Assembly: GCA_015222985.1 (NCBI GenBank)
Contig: JADFWI010000230.1
Coordinates: forward strand, 1 to 5,524
Length of the DNA stretch: 5,524 nucleotides
From: Pseudomonadota bacterium
GTDB lineage: Bacteria > Desulfobacterota > Desulfobacteria > Desulfobacterales > C00003060
Direction of reading: 5' to 3'
Shown here piece by piece: positions 1 through 5,524 of this stretch (the first letter of the stretch is position 1; every line of letters begins with the position of its first letter). Both the position numbers and the translations under genes were made by a program. The notes under the pieces are model-generated. The model searched no databases. It worked only from the letters and a program-made list of their open reading frames with translations, and was not told the DNA's origin.

Positions 1-1321
1 CCATCCCCGAGTTCCCGCTCAAGTTGATAAAAACCCTTTCATCAGGATATCCTATGAGCGAATGGGCGCCTTTTAAGACAATCATGGAATTCAATTCCCT
101 GGCAGTCCGTTGCAGGACATCGATTCTGTTGGCATCTATTTCCCGGACCTTCATTTTCGTGATTCTGGACATCTCCCCCAGATGAGGCGTAAGAATTGTC
201 TCTGCCTCCCTTTCCTTTATGATTTGCAAATCCTCACATAGCGCCGTAATGCCGTCCCCGTCCACAAGCAAAGGTTTATTGATTTCTCTGGCCAATTCCC
301 TGACCAGTTGTTGGGTTTCCTCCTCCAGAGATAAGCCGGGACCCAAAACAACCATATCCATTTTGTCTGACAGTTCCAGTAACGAGCCCTTGTTTTCAAG
401 TGAGATGCTCCCTGATCCTGTTTCTTTCTGAGGAACAAAGACTATCTCGCTTCCCTTATTTGCAATAAAAGGCGACATGGATTCAGGCGCAGCAAGCCGG
501 GAATAGCCGCCCCCTGCTTTCAAGAAAGATAGCGCCGCAAAAAACGGGGCCCCGAAGTAGCTTGAAGCGCCGGCTATGAATAGGACCTCGCCAAAATCTC
601 CCTTGTGCCCAACCTTATCCCTGGGGGGGATATGGCCCGTATGGTTGATCTCCACTTTCATGGAATCCGTGTCATACATGGACGGGGGAAAAGATATGTG
701 TGTGACGTACAATCTTCCGCACAGGTCACATCCTGGAAAAAGCATATTGCCCAGCTTCGGTAGACCAAAGGCTACGGTGTAATCGGCCCTTACGGCTATG
801 CCCATTATCTTGCCCGTATCGCCATGGACACCAGAGGGGATGTCCACACTGAAGACTGTCTTCCCGCTTTCATTTACCAGTTTGATCACATCACGATAGA
901 GCCCCCCAACATCCCGTGTGAGGCCTGTACCAAAAATGGCGTCCACAATAGCATCGCAGTGGGAAACATCCGTCTTGATCGATTCCGTGGATTCAATCTG
1001 GCGCACTTCAATCGGCAGCCGACATGCGATGTCAAGGTTGACTTTTGCCGCGCCTCTAAACCTGTTCTTGTCGCCCAGGATGAAAACCTTAACCGATCCT
1101 CCGTTTGAGTGGATTTTTCTCGCAACAACAAAGCCGTCCCCACCGTTGTTGCCGACACCGCAGAAGACAACAAACTTCTTGTCTCTTATGCCTAATTCCT
1201 TCAACAGAGTGAAGTAAACGGCCCCACCGGCGTTTTCCATCAAAAGCTCATCAATGATGCCGAATTTTTCAATGGCAGTCCTATCCAGCGCCCTCATCTC
1301 AGATACCCTGCTGATCTTCAT
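1..1321 (-). CDS. nnr: Bifunctional NAD(P)H-hydrate repair enzyme Nnr (epimerase + ADP-dependent dehydratase), 3' end missing
   Basis: Repairs damaged NADHX/NADPHX: the N-terminal half epimerises the R and S hydrates, and the C-terminal half dehydrates the S form using ADP; it acts in the cytoplasm. I read 440 uninterrupted codons from ATG at 1321 to the left edge. The YjeF_N epimerase domain (about 1-220) shows GVGNNGGDGFVVAR at 55-68, VDAIFGTG at 126-133 (K+-site region) and VDIPSGVHGDTG at 159-170 with the likely catalytic Asp160. The carbohydrate-kinase-like dehydratase domain starts near 230: HKGDFG at 239-244, GPGL at 327-330, LTPHLGEM at 377-384 (usually TPHPGE) and NLSGNSGM at 433-440. 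The GTGD catalytic loop that normally follows lies beyond the edge; full-length family members are about 490-530 residues. GGAGGT at 1327-1332, six bases before the ATG, supports the start. It lies 172 bases after the pilus-associated cluster, so it may be transcribed separately. Confidence 0.95.
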   Translation of the reverse strand, partial: MKISRVSEMRALDRTAIEKFGIIDELLMENAGGAVYFTLLKELGIRDKKFVVFCGVGNNGGDGFVVARKIHSNGGSVKVFILGDKNRFRGAAKVNLDIACRLPIEVRQIESTESIKTDVSHCDAIVDAIFGTGLTRDVGGLYRDVIKLVNESGKTVFSVDIPSGVHGDTGKIMGIAVRADYTVAFGLPKLGNMLFPGCDLCGRLYVTHISFPPSMYDTDSMKVEINHTGHIPPRDKVGHKGDFGEVLFIAGASSYFGAPFFAALSFLKAGGGYSRLAAPESMSPFIANKGSEIVFVPQKETGSGSISLENKGSLLELSDKMDMVVLGPGLSLEEETQQLVRELAREINKPLLVDGDGITALCEDLQIIKEREAETILTPHLGEMSRITKMKVREIDANRIDVLQRTARELNSMIVLKGAHSLIGYPDERVFINLSGNSGM

Positions 1322-1493
1322 CTCTTACCTCCAGAAAAGTCACAAAGCATTGTGGTAGGTTCTCAATAAGCTAGCAGACTAACTGTTTTGCTTCCTTGTT
1401 GTCCAACCATTTTTTTGAATTTTTGTAGCATTTTAGCTTTTGTCATTTGTTACAAGGCAGAAAAGGCGAGATTTGAGGCGGGGAGGTTGATCG
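1322..1493. other. Intergenic region between the zinc-ribbon/receiver gene and nnr
   Basis: This 172-base AT-rich gap contains the nnr ribosome binding site (GGAGGT, 1327-1332, minus strand), a short inverted repeat CACAA-AGCA-TTGTG at 1341-1354, and a 27-codon ORF at 1363-1446 on the minus strand. I found no GC-rich hairpin followed by a T-run that would end the upstream transcript. I also found no convincing -35/-10 pair for nnr, so read-through from the upstream genes cannot be excluded. Confidence 0.6.
1363..1446 (-). other. Possible 27-residue basic small ORF (unproven)
   Basis: An ATG at 1446 opens a 27-codon frame ending in TGA at 1363-1365. The predicted peptide is strongly basic (six Lys, no Asp or Glu), begins MTKAKMLQKFKKM and ends TVSLLAY, so the first half could form an amphipathic cationic helix. 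Against a gene: no Shine-Dalgarno-like purine run precedes the ATG, the DNA is A-rich enough to give Lys codons by chance, and the length is within what random sequence yields. It could equally be untranslated leader of nnr or a dispersed intergenic repeat. I do not recognise it. Confidence 0.15.
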
Positions 1494-2156
1494 TCACACA
1501 CGACCCGATTTCTTGAGGGATTCCTTGAAGACCTCGTAGAATGCTTCATGCTCTCGGAGGGCCCCTTTGAGGATGTTCTCTACGTCATCTATGTCTTGCG
1601 AGCTTACTATGAGGTTTACACTTTTGTCGAAGGCCAACATATTGTCCTTGGTTCTGAAACCTTTGCCAAGAAGGGCAACGAACATGTTCCGACGCACGCT
1701 TATTGGAATATGTGCCAAATATTGAAGCACATGGTTCGATTTCGTGCTGGCAGCATCAAAGGTTATATTTAGAATGACCAGATCATATGTATGAAACCGC
1801 ATGTATTTTAATGCATTCCGAGCTGACGCTGCTTCTACCACGTGGTAGTTCAAACGCTCAAGGACTGTGCGCAACTTCTGTTTTGCTTCCAGATCGTGCT
1901 CGCAAAGCAGGGCAGTTTCCATCCCCTCTTGAATATAATCAAAGGGCTGTTCAACGGCATCATAGTCCCCGGAATCCACCTCATGCATCATGGCTTCCAG
2001 GTTGCTCATTTCCGTAGTCCTTACCGCATCGGAATGGGTATCAATCTCCATCCGGGTCTGACATTTTGGGCACTTGATGGAAGCCGTGCGTCCTGGCGGC
2101 AGCTTTTCATCGGAAATCCTGAATTTCGCCTTGCAATTCTGACAAACGATTTCCAT
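1494..2156 (-). CDS. MJ0042-type zinc-ribbon protein with a degenerate CheY-like receiver domain
   Basis: 220 residues. The N-terminus is an MJ0042/zinc_ribbon-type finger: Cys5-x2-Cys8 and Cys29-x2-Cys32, with the typical spacing and the family's FRISDEKLPPG segment between them. An acidic linker (about 40-78) leads to a receiver-like fold at about 80-200: ALLCEHDLEAK at 82-92 in place of the usual acidic pocket, helix 1 at 90-102, and YDLVILN at 124-130, where the phospho-accepting Asp is replaced by Asn130. This argues against normal phosphorylation. No DNA-binding or output domain follows. The gene starts nine bases after the PilT/PilU-type gene; the nearest purine-rich stretch (AAAGGG) is about 14 bases from the ATG, so translation may be coupled to the upstream gene. 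I infer a role as a regulator or adaptor of the pilus motors, from context only. The exact function is unknown. Confidence 0.85.
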   Translation of the reverse strand: MEIVCQNCKAKFRISDEKLPPGRTASIKCPKCQTRMEIDTHSDAVRTTEMSNLEAMMHEVDSGDYDAVEQPFDYIQEGMETALLCEHDLEAKQKLRTVLERLNYHVVEAASARNALKYMRFHTYDLVILNITFDAASTKSNHVLQYLAHIPISVRRNMFVALLGKGFRTKDNMLAFDKSVNLIVSSQDIDDVENILKGALREHEAFYEVFKESLKKSGRV

Positions 2157-2165
2157 ATCTAAAGA

Positions 2166-3401
2166 TCAGACCCTTTCTCCACGTCCGGGACGGTAATCCA
2201 TATCGACTTCCAGGTCCTCGATATCCGTGGTTTTCTCCCCTCGCGTACTCTTAACACCGTCGATTCCCCGCCCCACTACTGGTTTACGGGATGCATAAGC
2301 CACGGCGGTCTCCTCAGTTATAAGCCCCTTTTCGTAAAGTCCGATAATGGATTTGTCAAAGGTGATCATCCCAAAGGGCTCGCCAATCTCTATCATCTCA
2401 TAGAAGGTCTTCCCTTCTGACTCGCCCTGCAGGATGGCCTCCTTTACCCTGAGGTTTGTCCCCATGACTTCAAAGGCAGCCACGCGGCCACCGCCTATCT
2501 TGGGGAGCAGCCTCTGCGAAACGATCCAGCGCAGGCTATCAGCCAATCGGATACGGATTTGATTCTCCTCTTCTGTTTTGAACATGCCGAGCATACGGTT
2601 TATAGTCTGGCCTGCATCCACTGTGTGAAGGGTCGTCAGGACCAGATGGCCGGTCTCGGCTGCGTTCAACCCAATCTCCACGCTTTCCCGGTCACGCATC
2701 TCGCCCACCATGATCACCTTGGGGGCTTGGCGGAGAGCGGCGCGGAGTCCATTGGCAAAAGTGTCAAAGTTGGTGCCCATCTCCCGTTGGTTGAAGGTGG
2801 CCTTTTTGTGGGGGTGTTCATATTCGATGGGATCCTCCAAAGTCACTATGTGAACCGACTTCTTTTCGTTGATTTCATTTAGCAAAGCTGCAAGCGAAGT
2901 CGTCTTGCCCATCCCAGTCGCCCCTGTCGCCAGTATAAGACCGTTCTTTTCTTCGGCCATCTTGAAAAAAGCCTTGGGAAGGCCGAGTTCCTTGCACGTA
3001 GGAATCTTGGCCTCTAGTTTTCTCAACACGGTGGAATAATTGCTTTTCTGAGCAAAAATATCGACTCTGAAGCGGGCCTTGCCGGGAAGTTGGTATGACA
3101 GGTCACAGGAGCCCTGTTTCAGAAGGGTTTCAGTCAAACGCCGGTCCCGGTTCAAAATGTTCAGGGCAAATACCTCCGCCTGGAAAGGGGTCAGCTCCTT
3201 GAAAGGGGGCTCCAAATCCACAGGACAAAGCAAGCCTTCACTTTCCACCTGAAATGGTTTTCCCACGGTTATGTTCAGATCCGACACATTACTGTGAGAA
3301 TCAAGCATTCTGGTGATAATGTGATCTATTTCGTGTTTCCTCATGTTAATAGACTTTCCGCCAATTCCCTGGCCCAGACCGGGGGATTCCTCCGGGGACA
3401 T
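2166..3401 (-). CDS. PilT/PilU-family type IV pilus twitching ATPase (second paralogue)
   Basis: Secretion-type hexameric ATPase of the PilT/PilU branch, which drives or assists pilus retraction at the cytoplasmic base of type IV pili. From the chosen ATG it has 411 residues. Walker A is GATGMGKTT (160-168; Lys166, consensus GPTGSGKST), the Asp box TLEDPIEYEH is at 187-196, Walker B VIMVGEMRD at 229-237 with catalytic Glu234, and the His box TGHLVLTTLHT at 250-260. The N-terminal PAS-like domain covers about 22-125. It lacks the AIRN motif of true PilT (NLRVKEAIL instead), and GMITFDKSI near 344-352 recalls PilU's GMQTFD, so it is probably PilU-like. The last 40 residues are a polar, charged tail. 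Start choice: AGGAG at 3409-3413 lies seven bases before ATG 3401. ATG 3344 is an alternative matching the usual family N-terminus; TTG 3458 is implausible. It follows pilT in the same operon. Confidence 0.92.
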   Translation of the reverse strand: MSPEESPGLGQGIGGKSINMRKHEIDHIITRMLDSHSNVSDLNITVGKPFQVESEGLLCPVDLEPPFKELTPFQAEVFALNILNRDRRLTETLLKQGSCDLSYQLPGKARFRVDIFAQKSNYSTVLRKLEAKIPTCKELGLPKAFFKMAEEKNGLILATGATGMGKTTSLAALLNEINEKKSVHIVTLEDPIEYEHPHKKATFNQREMGTNFDTFANGLRAALRQAPKVIMVGEMRDRESVEIGLNAAETGHLVLTTLHTVDAGQTINRMLGMFKTEEENQIRIRLADSLRWIVSQRLLPKIGGGRVAAFEVMGTNLRVKEAILQGESEGKTFYEMIEIGEPFGMITFDKSIIGLYEKGLITEETAVAYASRKPVVGRGIDGVKSTRGEKTTDIEDLEVDMDYRPGRGERV

Positions 3402-3408
3402 TTTCGAA

Positions 3409-3413
3409 CTCCT
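3409..3413 (-). promoter_or_regulatory. Ribosome binding site that sets the start of the PilT/PilU-type gene
   Basis: AGGAG on the minus strand, seven bases upstream of ATG 3401. Neither the TTG at 3458 nor the ATG at 3344 has as good a Shine-Dalgarno sequence at proper distance (3344 has only GGAAAG about nine bases away). This favours the 411-residue protein, although the extra 19 residues before Met 3344 are low in family-like features. Confidence 0.55.
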
Positions 3414-3474
3414 GTCGCGCCAGGGCGGGCCTGAATTCTCAAATTCGCAATTCCTCAATTCCGGTCTATCCGGG

Positions 3475-4557
3475 TTAGGCTTCGGTAAAATCCGATGGGG
3501 GAGCCTTTAGCAGGGGACGGAATTGCTTCTTGTCATTGGCTTTGGCATAGGCCTCATCAGCGCTGATCCATCCCTTCTTATAAAGGTCCATAATGGCATC
3601 ATCCAAAAGTTGCATGCCGTATTTTTTCCCGGTTTGTATCATAGAGGGAATTTGATGTGTCTTACGTTCCCGCACAAGGTTGCGCACCGCAGGGGTGGCG
3701 ATCAGGATTTCCAGGGCCACGCACCGTCCCTTCTTATCAATGCGCTTGAATAGGACCTGGGCCAGCACGGCCCGCAGGCCATCTGCCAGAGTCGACCGGA
3801 TCTGATCCTGCTGGTTGGCAGGAAAGACCTCAACTATTCGGGATACAGTGCTCACGGCGCTGGTCGTGTGCAAGGTAGCGAAGACAAGATGGCCGGTGGA
3901 GGCGGCCTCAACAGTAAGAGAGATCGTCTCAAGATCTCTCATCTCACCCACGAGGATAATGTCCGGATCTTCACGAAGGGCCCCTCGAAGGGCCGCCGAA
4001 AAAGACTTGGTGTGTATGGCCACCTCCCGCTGGTTTACGATACACCCTTGACTGTTGTGCACGAATTCAATGGGATCTTCGATTGTAATTATGTGATCCT
4101 TTCGGCTCCTATTCGCCTGGTCAACAATGGCTGCCAGGGTTGTTGACTTACCGCTTCCGGTCGGGCCCGTGACCAGCACCAAACCACGGGGAAGGGATGC
4201 AAGCTTCGATACCACAGACGGCAAGCCGAGCTGTTCCGCAGTCATGATCTCGTCAGGTATTTCGCGGAATACTGCCCCGACACCGTTTCTCTGCATAAAG
4301 AAATTCGCCCTGTAGCGCGCAAGGCCGGGAATCTGGTAGCCAAAATCCATATCCCCGGTCTCTTCAAAGACTTTAATCTTGTCTTCAGGGGCGATTTCAT
4401 AGAGCATGGCCCTGAGTTCATCATTGTCGAGAACGGAATACTTCACTCGCTCCATATCACCGACGATTCGAAGCATTGGAGGTTGACCTGCAACCAGGTG
4501 GAGGTCAGAGGCCCCTTGCTCGTGCATCAATTTGAAGAATGCATCGATTTTCGCCAT
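3475..4557 (-). CDS. pilT: Type IV pilus retraction ATPase PilT
   Basis: Hexameric motor that disassembles the pilin fibre to retract type IV pili, needed for twitching motility and often for DNA uptake; it works at the inner-membrane platform (PilC). At 360 residues it is the normal PilT length. All signature motifs are intact: the N-terminal segment ASDLHLVAGQPP at 16-27, Walker A GPTGSGKST at 131-139, Asp box ITIEDPIEFVH at 157-167, Walker B IILVGEMRD at 200-208 with catalytic Glu205, and His box TGHLVFATLHT at 221-231. The PilT-specific AIRN-type motif is present as PAVRNLVRE at 289-297, followed by GMQLLDDAI. That motif separates PilT from PilB and PilU. The start is supported by AGGGAAG six bases before the ATG, abutting the yggT stop; the gap to yggT is 12 bases, so the two are very likely co-transcribed. 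No pilB, pilC or pilin genes are in the window. Confidence 0.96.
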   Translation of the reverse strand: MAKIDAFFKLMHEQGASDLHLVAGQPPMLRIVGDMERVKYSVLDNDELRAMLYEIAPEDKIKVFEETGDMDFGYQIPGLARYRANFFMQRNGVGAVFREIPDEIMTAEQLGLPSVVSKLASLPRGLVLVTGPTGSGKSTTLAAIVDQANRSRKDHIITIEDPIEFVHNSQGCIVNQREVAIHTKSFSAALRGALREDPDIILVGEMRDLETISLTVEAASTGHLVFATLHTTSAVSTVSRIVEVFPANQQDQIRSTLADGLRAVLAQVLFKRIDKKGRCVALEILIATPAVRNLVRERKTHQIPSMIQTGKKYGMQLLDDAIMDLYKKGWISADEAYAKANDKKQFRPLLKAPPSDFTEA

Positions 4558-4569
4558 AAGATTCTTCCC

Positions 4570-4869
4570 TTACATCAGGGTAGCTGCCAGCCGCATCAAG
4601 CTGTTAACCACAAAGGAGCGCAAAAATATGATAGCAAGCAATACAAGCATTGGAGAAAAGTCAATGCCGCCAAATCCAAGCGGAAATCGTCTCCTTATAG
4701 GATACATTACGGGCTCGGTGACGTTATGAATAAAACGGACAATCGGATTATATGGGTCAGGGCTCACCCAGGAAAGGACCGCACGAGCAATGATGATCCA
4801 CATGTAAATGAGTAAGGCATAATCTAGAACCGTGCCAAGTGCGCTAAGAAAATAGCCGATGATGAACAT
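4570..4869 (-). CDS. yggT: YggT family integral membrane protein
   Basis: A 99-residue membrane protein of the YggT/YlmG family, whose members in different bacteria and plastids are linked to osmotic tolerance, septum placement or cytochrome assembly; the molecular activity is not settled. Hydrophobic segments at about 3-33 and 72-95 flank a conserved cytoplasmic or amphipathic core: LSWVSPDPYNPIVRF (32-46), TEPVMYPIRR (51-60) and GGIDFSPMLVLL (67-78), all hallmark positions of the family. It is the single-repeat form; the E. coli protein is about twice as long with two repeats. GAGGAA at 4875-4880 gives a clear ribosome binding site. It is the first gene of the leftward cluster and lies 12 bases before pilT. 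yggT commonly neighbours proC, and here it is next to proC but on the opposite strand. Confidence 0.93.
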   Translation of the reverse strand: MFIIGYFLSALGTVLDYALLIYMWIIIARAVLSWVSPDPYNPIVRFIHNVTEPVMYPIRRRFPLGFGGIDFSPMLVLLAIIFLRSFVVNSLMRLAATLM

Positions 4870-4913
4870 AGTGCTTCCTCAAAAATACGAAGTCTACATG
4901 TGTGGGCGATTCC

Positions 4914-4931
4914 CTTTACCGAGCGGCAAAG
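4914..4931 (-). repeat. Imperfect inverted repeat in the predicted yggT leader
   Basis: Arms CTTTACCG (4914-4921) and CGGCAAAG (4924-4931) are complementary at seven of eight positions; the odd pair becomes a G-U pair in RNA read from the minus strand. The two-base centre means an RNA hairpin would open the innermost pair and leave a four-base loop. It could be an RNA stem or a protein-binding operator. It sits about 45 bases upstream of the yggT ATG. Confidence 0.4.
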
Positions 4932-4940
4932 CCCCGTTAC

Positions 4941-4963
4941 ATAAAATCACGAAGCGATTTTAT
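4941..4963 (-). repeat. Perfect 8-bp-arm inverted repeat in the predicted yggT leader
   Basis: ATAAAATC (4941-4948) and GATTTTAT (4956-4963) are perfect inverted arms around a seven-base centre. In minus-strand RNA the stem extends to ten pairs (including one G-U) with a UUC loop; in plus-strand RNA an A-C mismatch interrupts it. That asymmetry favours a structure in the yggT transcript. It lies 13-35 bases downstream of the predicted start site. It is not followed by a clear T-run in the leftward direction, so it is not an obvious terminator. A transcription-factor operator is an alternative. Confidence 0.5.
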
Positions 4964-4982
4964 AACTTGTTGAGTTTTATTG

Positions 4983-5011
4983 ATTATCGAAAATAGCCCA
5001 TCAAAAGTCAA
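4983..5011 (-). promoter_or_regulatory. Predicted sigma70-type promoter for the yggT-pilT cluster
   Basis: On the minus strand, TTGACT (5006-5011) and GATAAT (4983-4988) are separated by exactly 17 bases; each hexamer matches consensus at five of six positions. Transcription would begin near 4976, giving a leader of roughly 105 bases before yggT that includes both inverted repeats. This would serve the whole four-gene leftward cluster, since no better promoter is evident in the short gaps downstream. Confidence 0.6.
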
Positions 5012-5030
5012 GAATTTTCATGCAAAGCCG

Positions 5031-5058
5031 TTGACACAGACCTGTTTAGGGCGTTAAT
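5031..5058 (+). promoter_or_regulatory. Possible weak promoter for proC
   Basis: A perfect -35 consensus TTGACA (5031-5036) is followed after 16 bases by GTTAAT (5053-5058), which matches the -10 consensus at only four of six positions and lacks the important second-position A. Its -35 box lies 19 bases from the -35 of the leftward promoter, giving a back-to-back arrangement. The -10 assignment is uncertain. Confidence 0.35.
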
Positions 5059-5186
5059 TGACTTCACACGGCTTGCGTTATTACCACGGAAAAACTGCAC
5101 AATCCGTGCCACTCATGCCACAAGGCATTTTAGGCGCTTTTTTCTTGGTTCTCGGCCTTGCGGTGAATCCGCTTCGGGAGGGCATT

Positions 5187-5524
5187 ATGAAACGGCTGGA
5201 CAAAAAAGTCGGCTTTATCGGTTCAGGAAACATGGGGGAGGCTATAATCAACGGTCTCATAAAATCGTCTCTGTGTAAAGCGACGCAGATCTGGGCCAGC
5301 GACATACGAGAGGCTCGACTGCGCCAACTGGAGGACGCCTATCAGATCAATACTACTAAAGACAACTCGGAAATCTTTGAGCAGGTCGATGTTGTCATTC
5401 TGGCAGTCAAGCCCCAGCATATGGACAAGGTCTTAGATGGGCTTTCCAGGACATTTCCGCAAACCATAAGAGGTCTCAAGCTCATCATCTCCATTGCCGC
5501 TGGTTTTCCCATCAAAAGGATAGA
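5187..5524 (+). CDS. proC: Pyrroline-5-carboxylate reductase ProC, 3' end missing
   Basis: Catalyses the last step of proline synthesis, reducing pyrroline-5-carboxylate to proline with NAD(P)H in the cytoplasm. The first 112 codons are present. The Rossmann dinucleotide-binding motif reads GFIGSGNMGEAII (9-21; Gly12, Gly14, Gly17), VILAVKPQ is at 70-77, and LIISIAAG at 99-106 closes the nucleotide-binding domain; all three are typical of ProC. The C-terminal dimerisation domain lies outside the window, and the family is normally about 270 residues. GGGAGG at 5176-5181, five bases before the ATG, supports this start. An in-frame ATG at 5115 would add 24 mostly hydrophobic residues but has no ribosome binding site. 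It is divergent from yggT. Confidence 0.95.
   Translation, partial: MKRLDKKVGFIGSGNMGEAIINGLIKSSLCKATQIWASDIREARLRQLEDAYQINTTKDNSEIFEQVDVVILAVKPQHMDKVLDGLSRTFPQTIRGLKLIISIAAGFPIKRI

Larger units (their letters stand above)
4870..5186. other. Divergent yggT/proC intergenic regulatory region
   Basis: These 317 bases separate two divergent genes and contain no convincing gene. Going right from yggT: its ribosome binding site (4875-4880), an imperfect 18-base inverted repeat (4914-4931), a 23-base inverted repeat (4941-4963), a leftward promoter (4983-5011), a possible rightward promoter (5031-5058), a 6-bp stem with a 12-base loop CACGGA/TCCGTG (5085-5108), and a small hairpin ATGCC-ACAA-GGCAT (5115-5128) followed by TTTTA. 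The last two would lie in the proC leader if transcription starts near 5065. The proC ribosome binding site is GGGAGG at 5176-5181. Confidence 0.7.

Noticed and set aside
886..1217. Overlapping open frames of 94-99 codons on both strands inside nnr
   Set aside because: They are out of frame with, or antisense to, a continuous Nnr reading frame with clear motifs; their products resemble no known family.
1341..1354. CACAA-AGCA-TTGTG inverted repeat before nnr as an operator
   Set aside because: Five-base arms in AT-rich DNA are expected by chance, and nothing else supports a binding site.
1484..1505. Hairpin around the stop codon of the zinc-ribbon/receiver gene (GGTCGT/ACGATC) as a terminator
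   Set aside because: The stem is only six pairs including a G-U, and no T-run follows in the direction of transcription.
2559..2882. 107-codon plus-strand open frame antisense to the second ATPase
   Set aside because: It mirrors the conserved Walker/Asp-box coding region on the other strand and has no sensible product.
4483..4815. 110-codon plus-strand open frame across the pilT/yggT junction
   Set aside because: It is antisense to two well-supported genes and their ribosome binding site; the predicted protein is low in recognisable features.
5115..5186. Upstream in-frame ATG that would give ProC a 24-residue hydrophobic N-terminal extension
   Set aside because: No ribosome binding site precedes 5115, ProC is a soluble cytoplasmic enzyme whose family starts close to the Rossmann motif, and ATG 5187 has GGGAGG at ideal distance.
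1..5524. Mobile elements, CRISPR arrays, tRNA or rRNA genes
   Set aside because: No transposase or integrase motifs, regularly spaced repeats or RNA-gene signatures were seen; the window is densely packed with ordinary chromosomal genes.

Overview
The window looks like chromosomal DNA from a Gram-negative bacterium with type IV pili, of moderate GC. The best guess is a deltaproteobacterium (Desulfobacterota). That placement rests on the combination of two PilT-class ATPases, an MJ0042-type zinc-ribbon/receiver protein and a bifunctional Nnr, and on the style of the proteins. It is an inference, not a database result. There are no mobile elements, CRISPR arrays, rRNAs or tRNAs that I can see.

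Layout: almost everything reads leftward. From right to left on the minus strand: yggT (4570-4869), pilT (3475-4557), a second PilT/PilU-type ATPase (2166-3401), and a small zinc-ribbon plus degenerate receiver protein (1494-2156). These four genes are separated by 12, about 73 and 9 bases and probably form one operon. A 172-base gap follows, then nnr (1321 leftward, running off the left edge, so its 3' end is missing). On the right, proC starts at 5187 on the plus strand and runs off the right edge. The 317 bases between yggT and proC hold a good leftward sigma70-type promoter, a weaker rightward one, and two inverted repeats in the predicted yggT leader.

How the genes fit together: PilT and its paralogue are hexameric ATPases that power retraction of type IV pili (twitching motility, surface sensing, DNA uptake). 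The co-transcribed zinc-ribbon/receiver protein has lost the phospho-accepting aspartate and is a candidate non-phosphorylated regulator or adaptor of that machinery. YggT and ProC are often neighbours in bacteria; here they are adjacent but divergent. Nnr (repair of hydrated NAD(P)H) and ProC (proline synthesis) are housekeeping genes. No obviously new multi-gene system is present. The most notable items are the receiver-like protein, the divergent second ATPase, the structured yggT leader, and a tiny basic ORF upstream of nnr.
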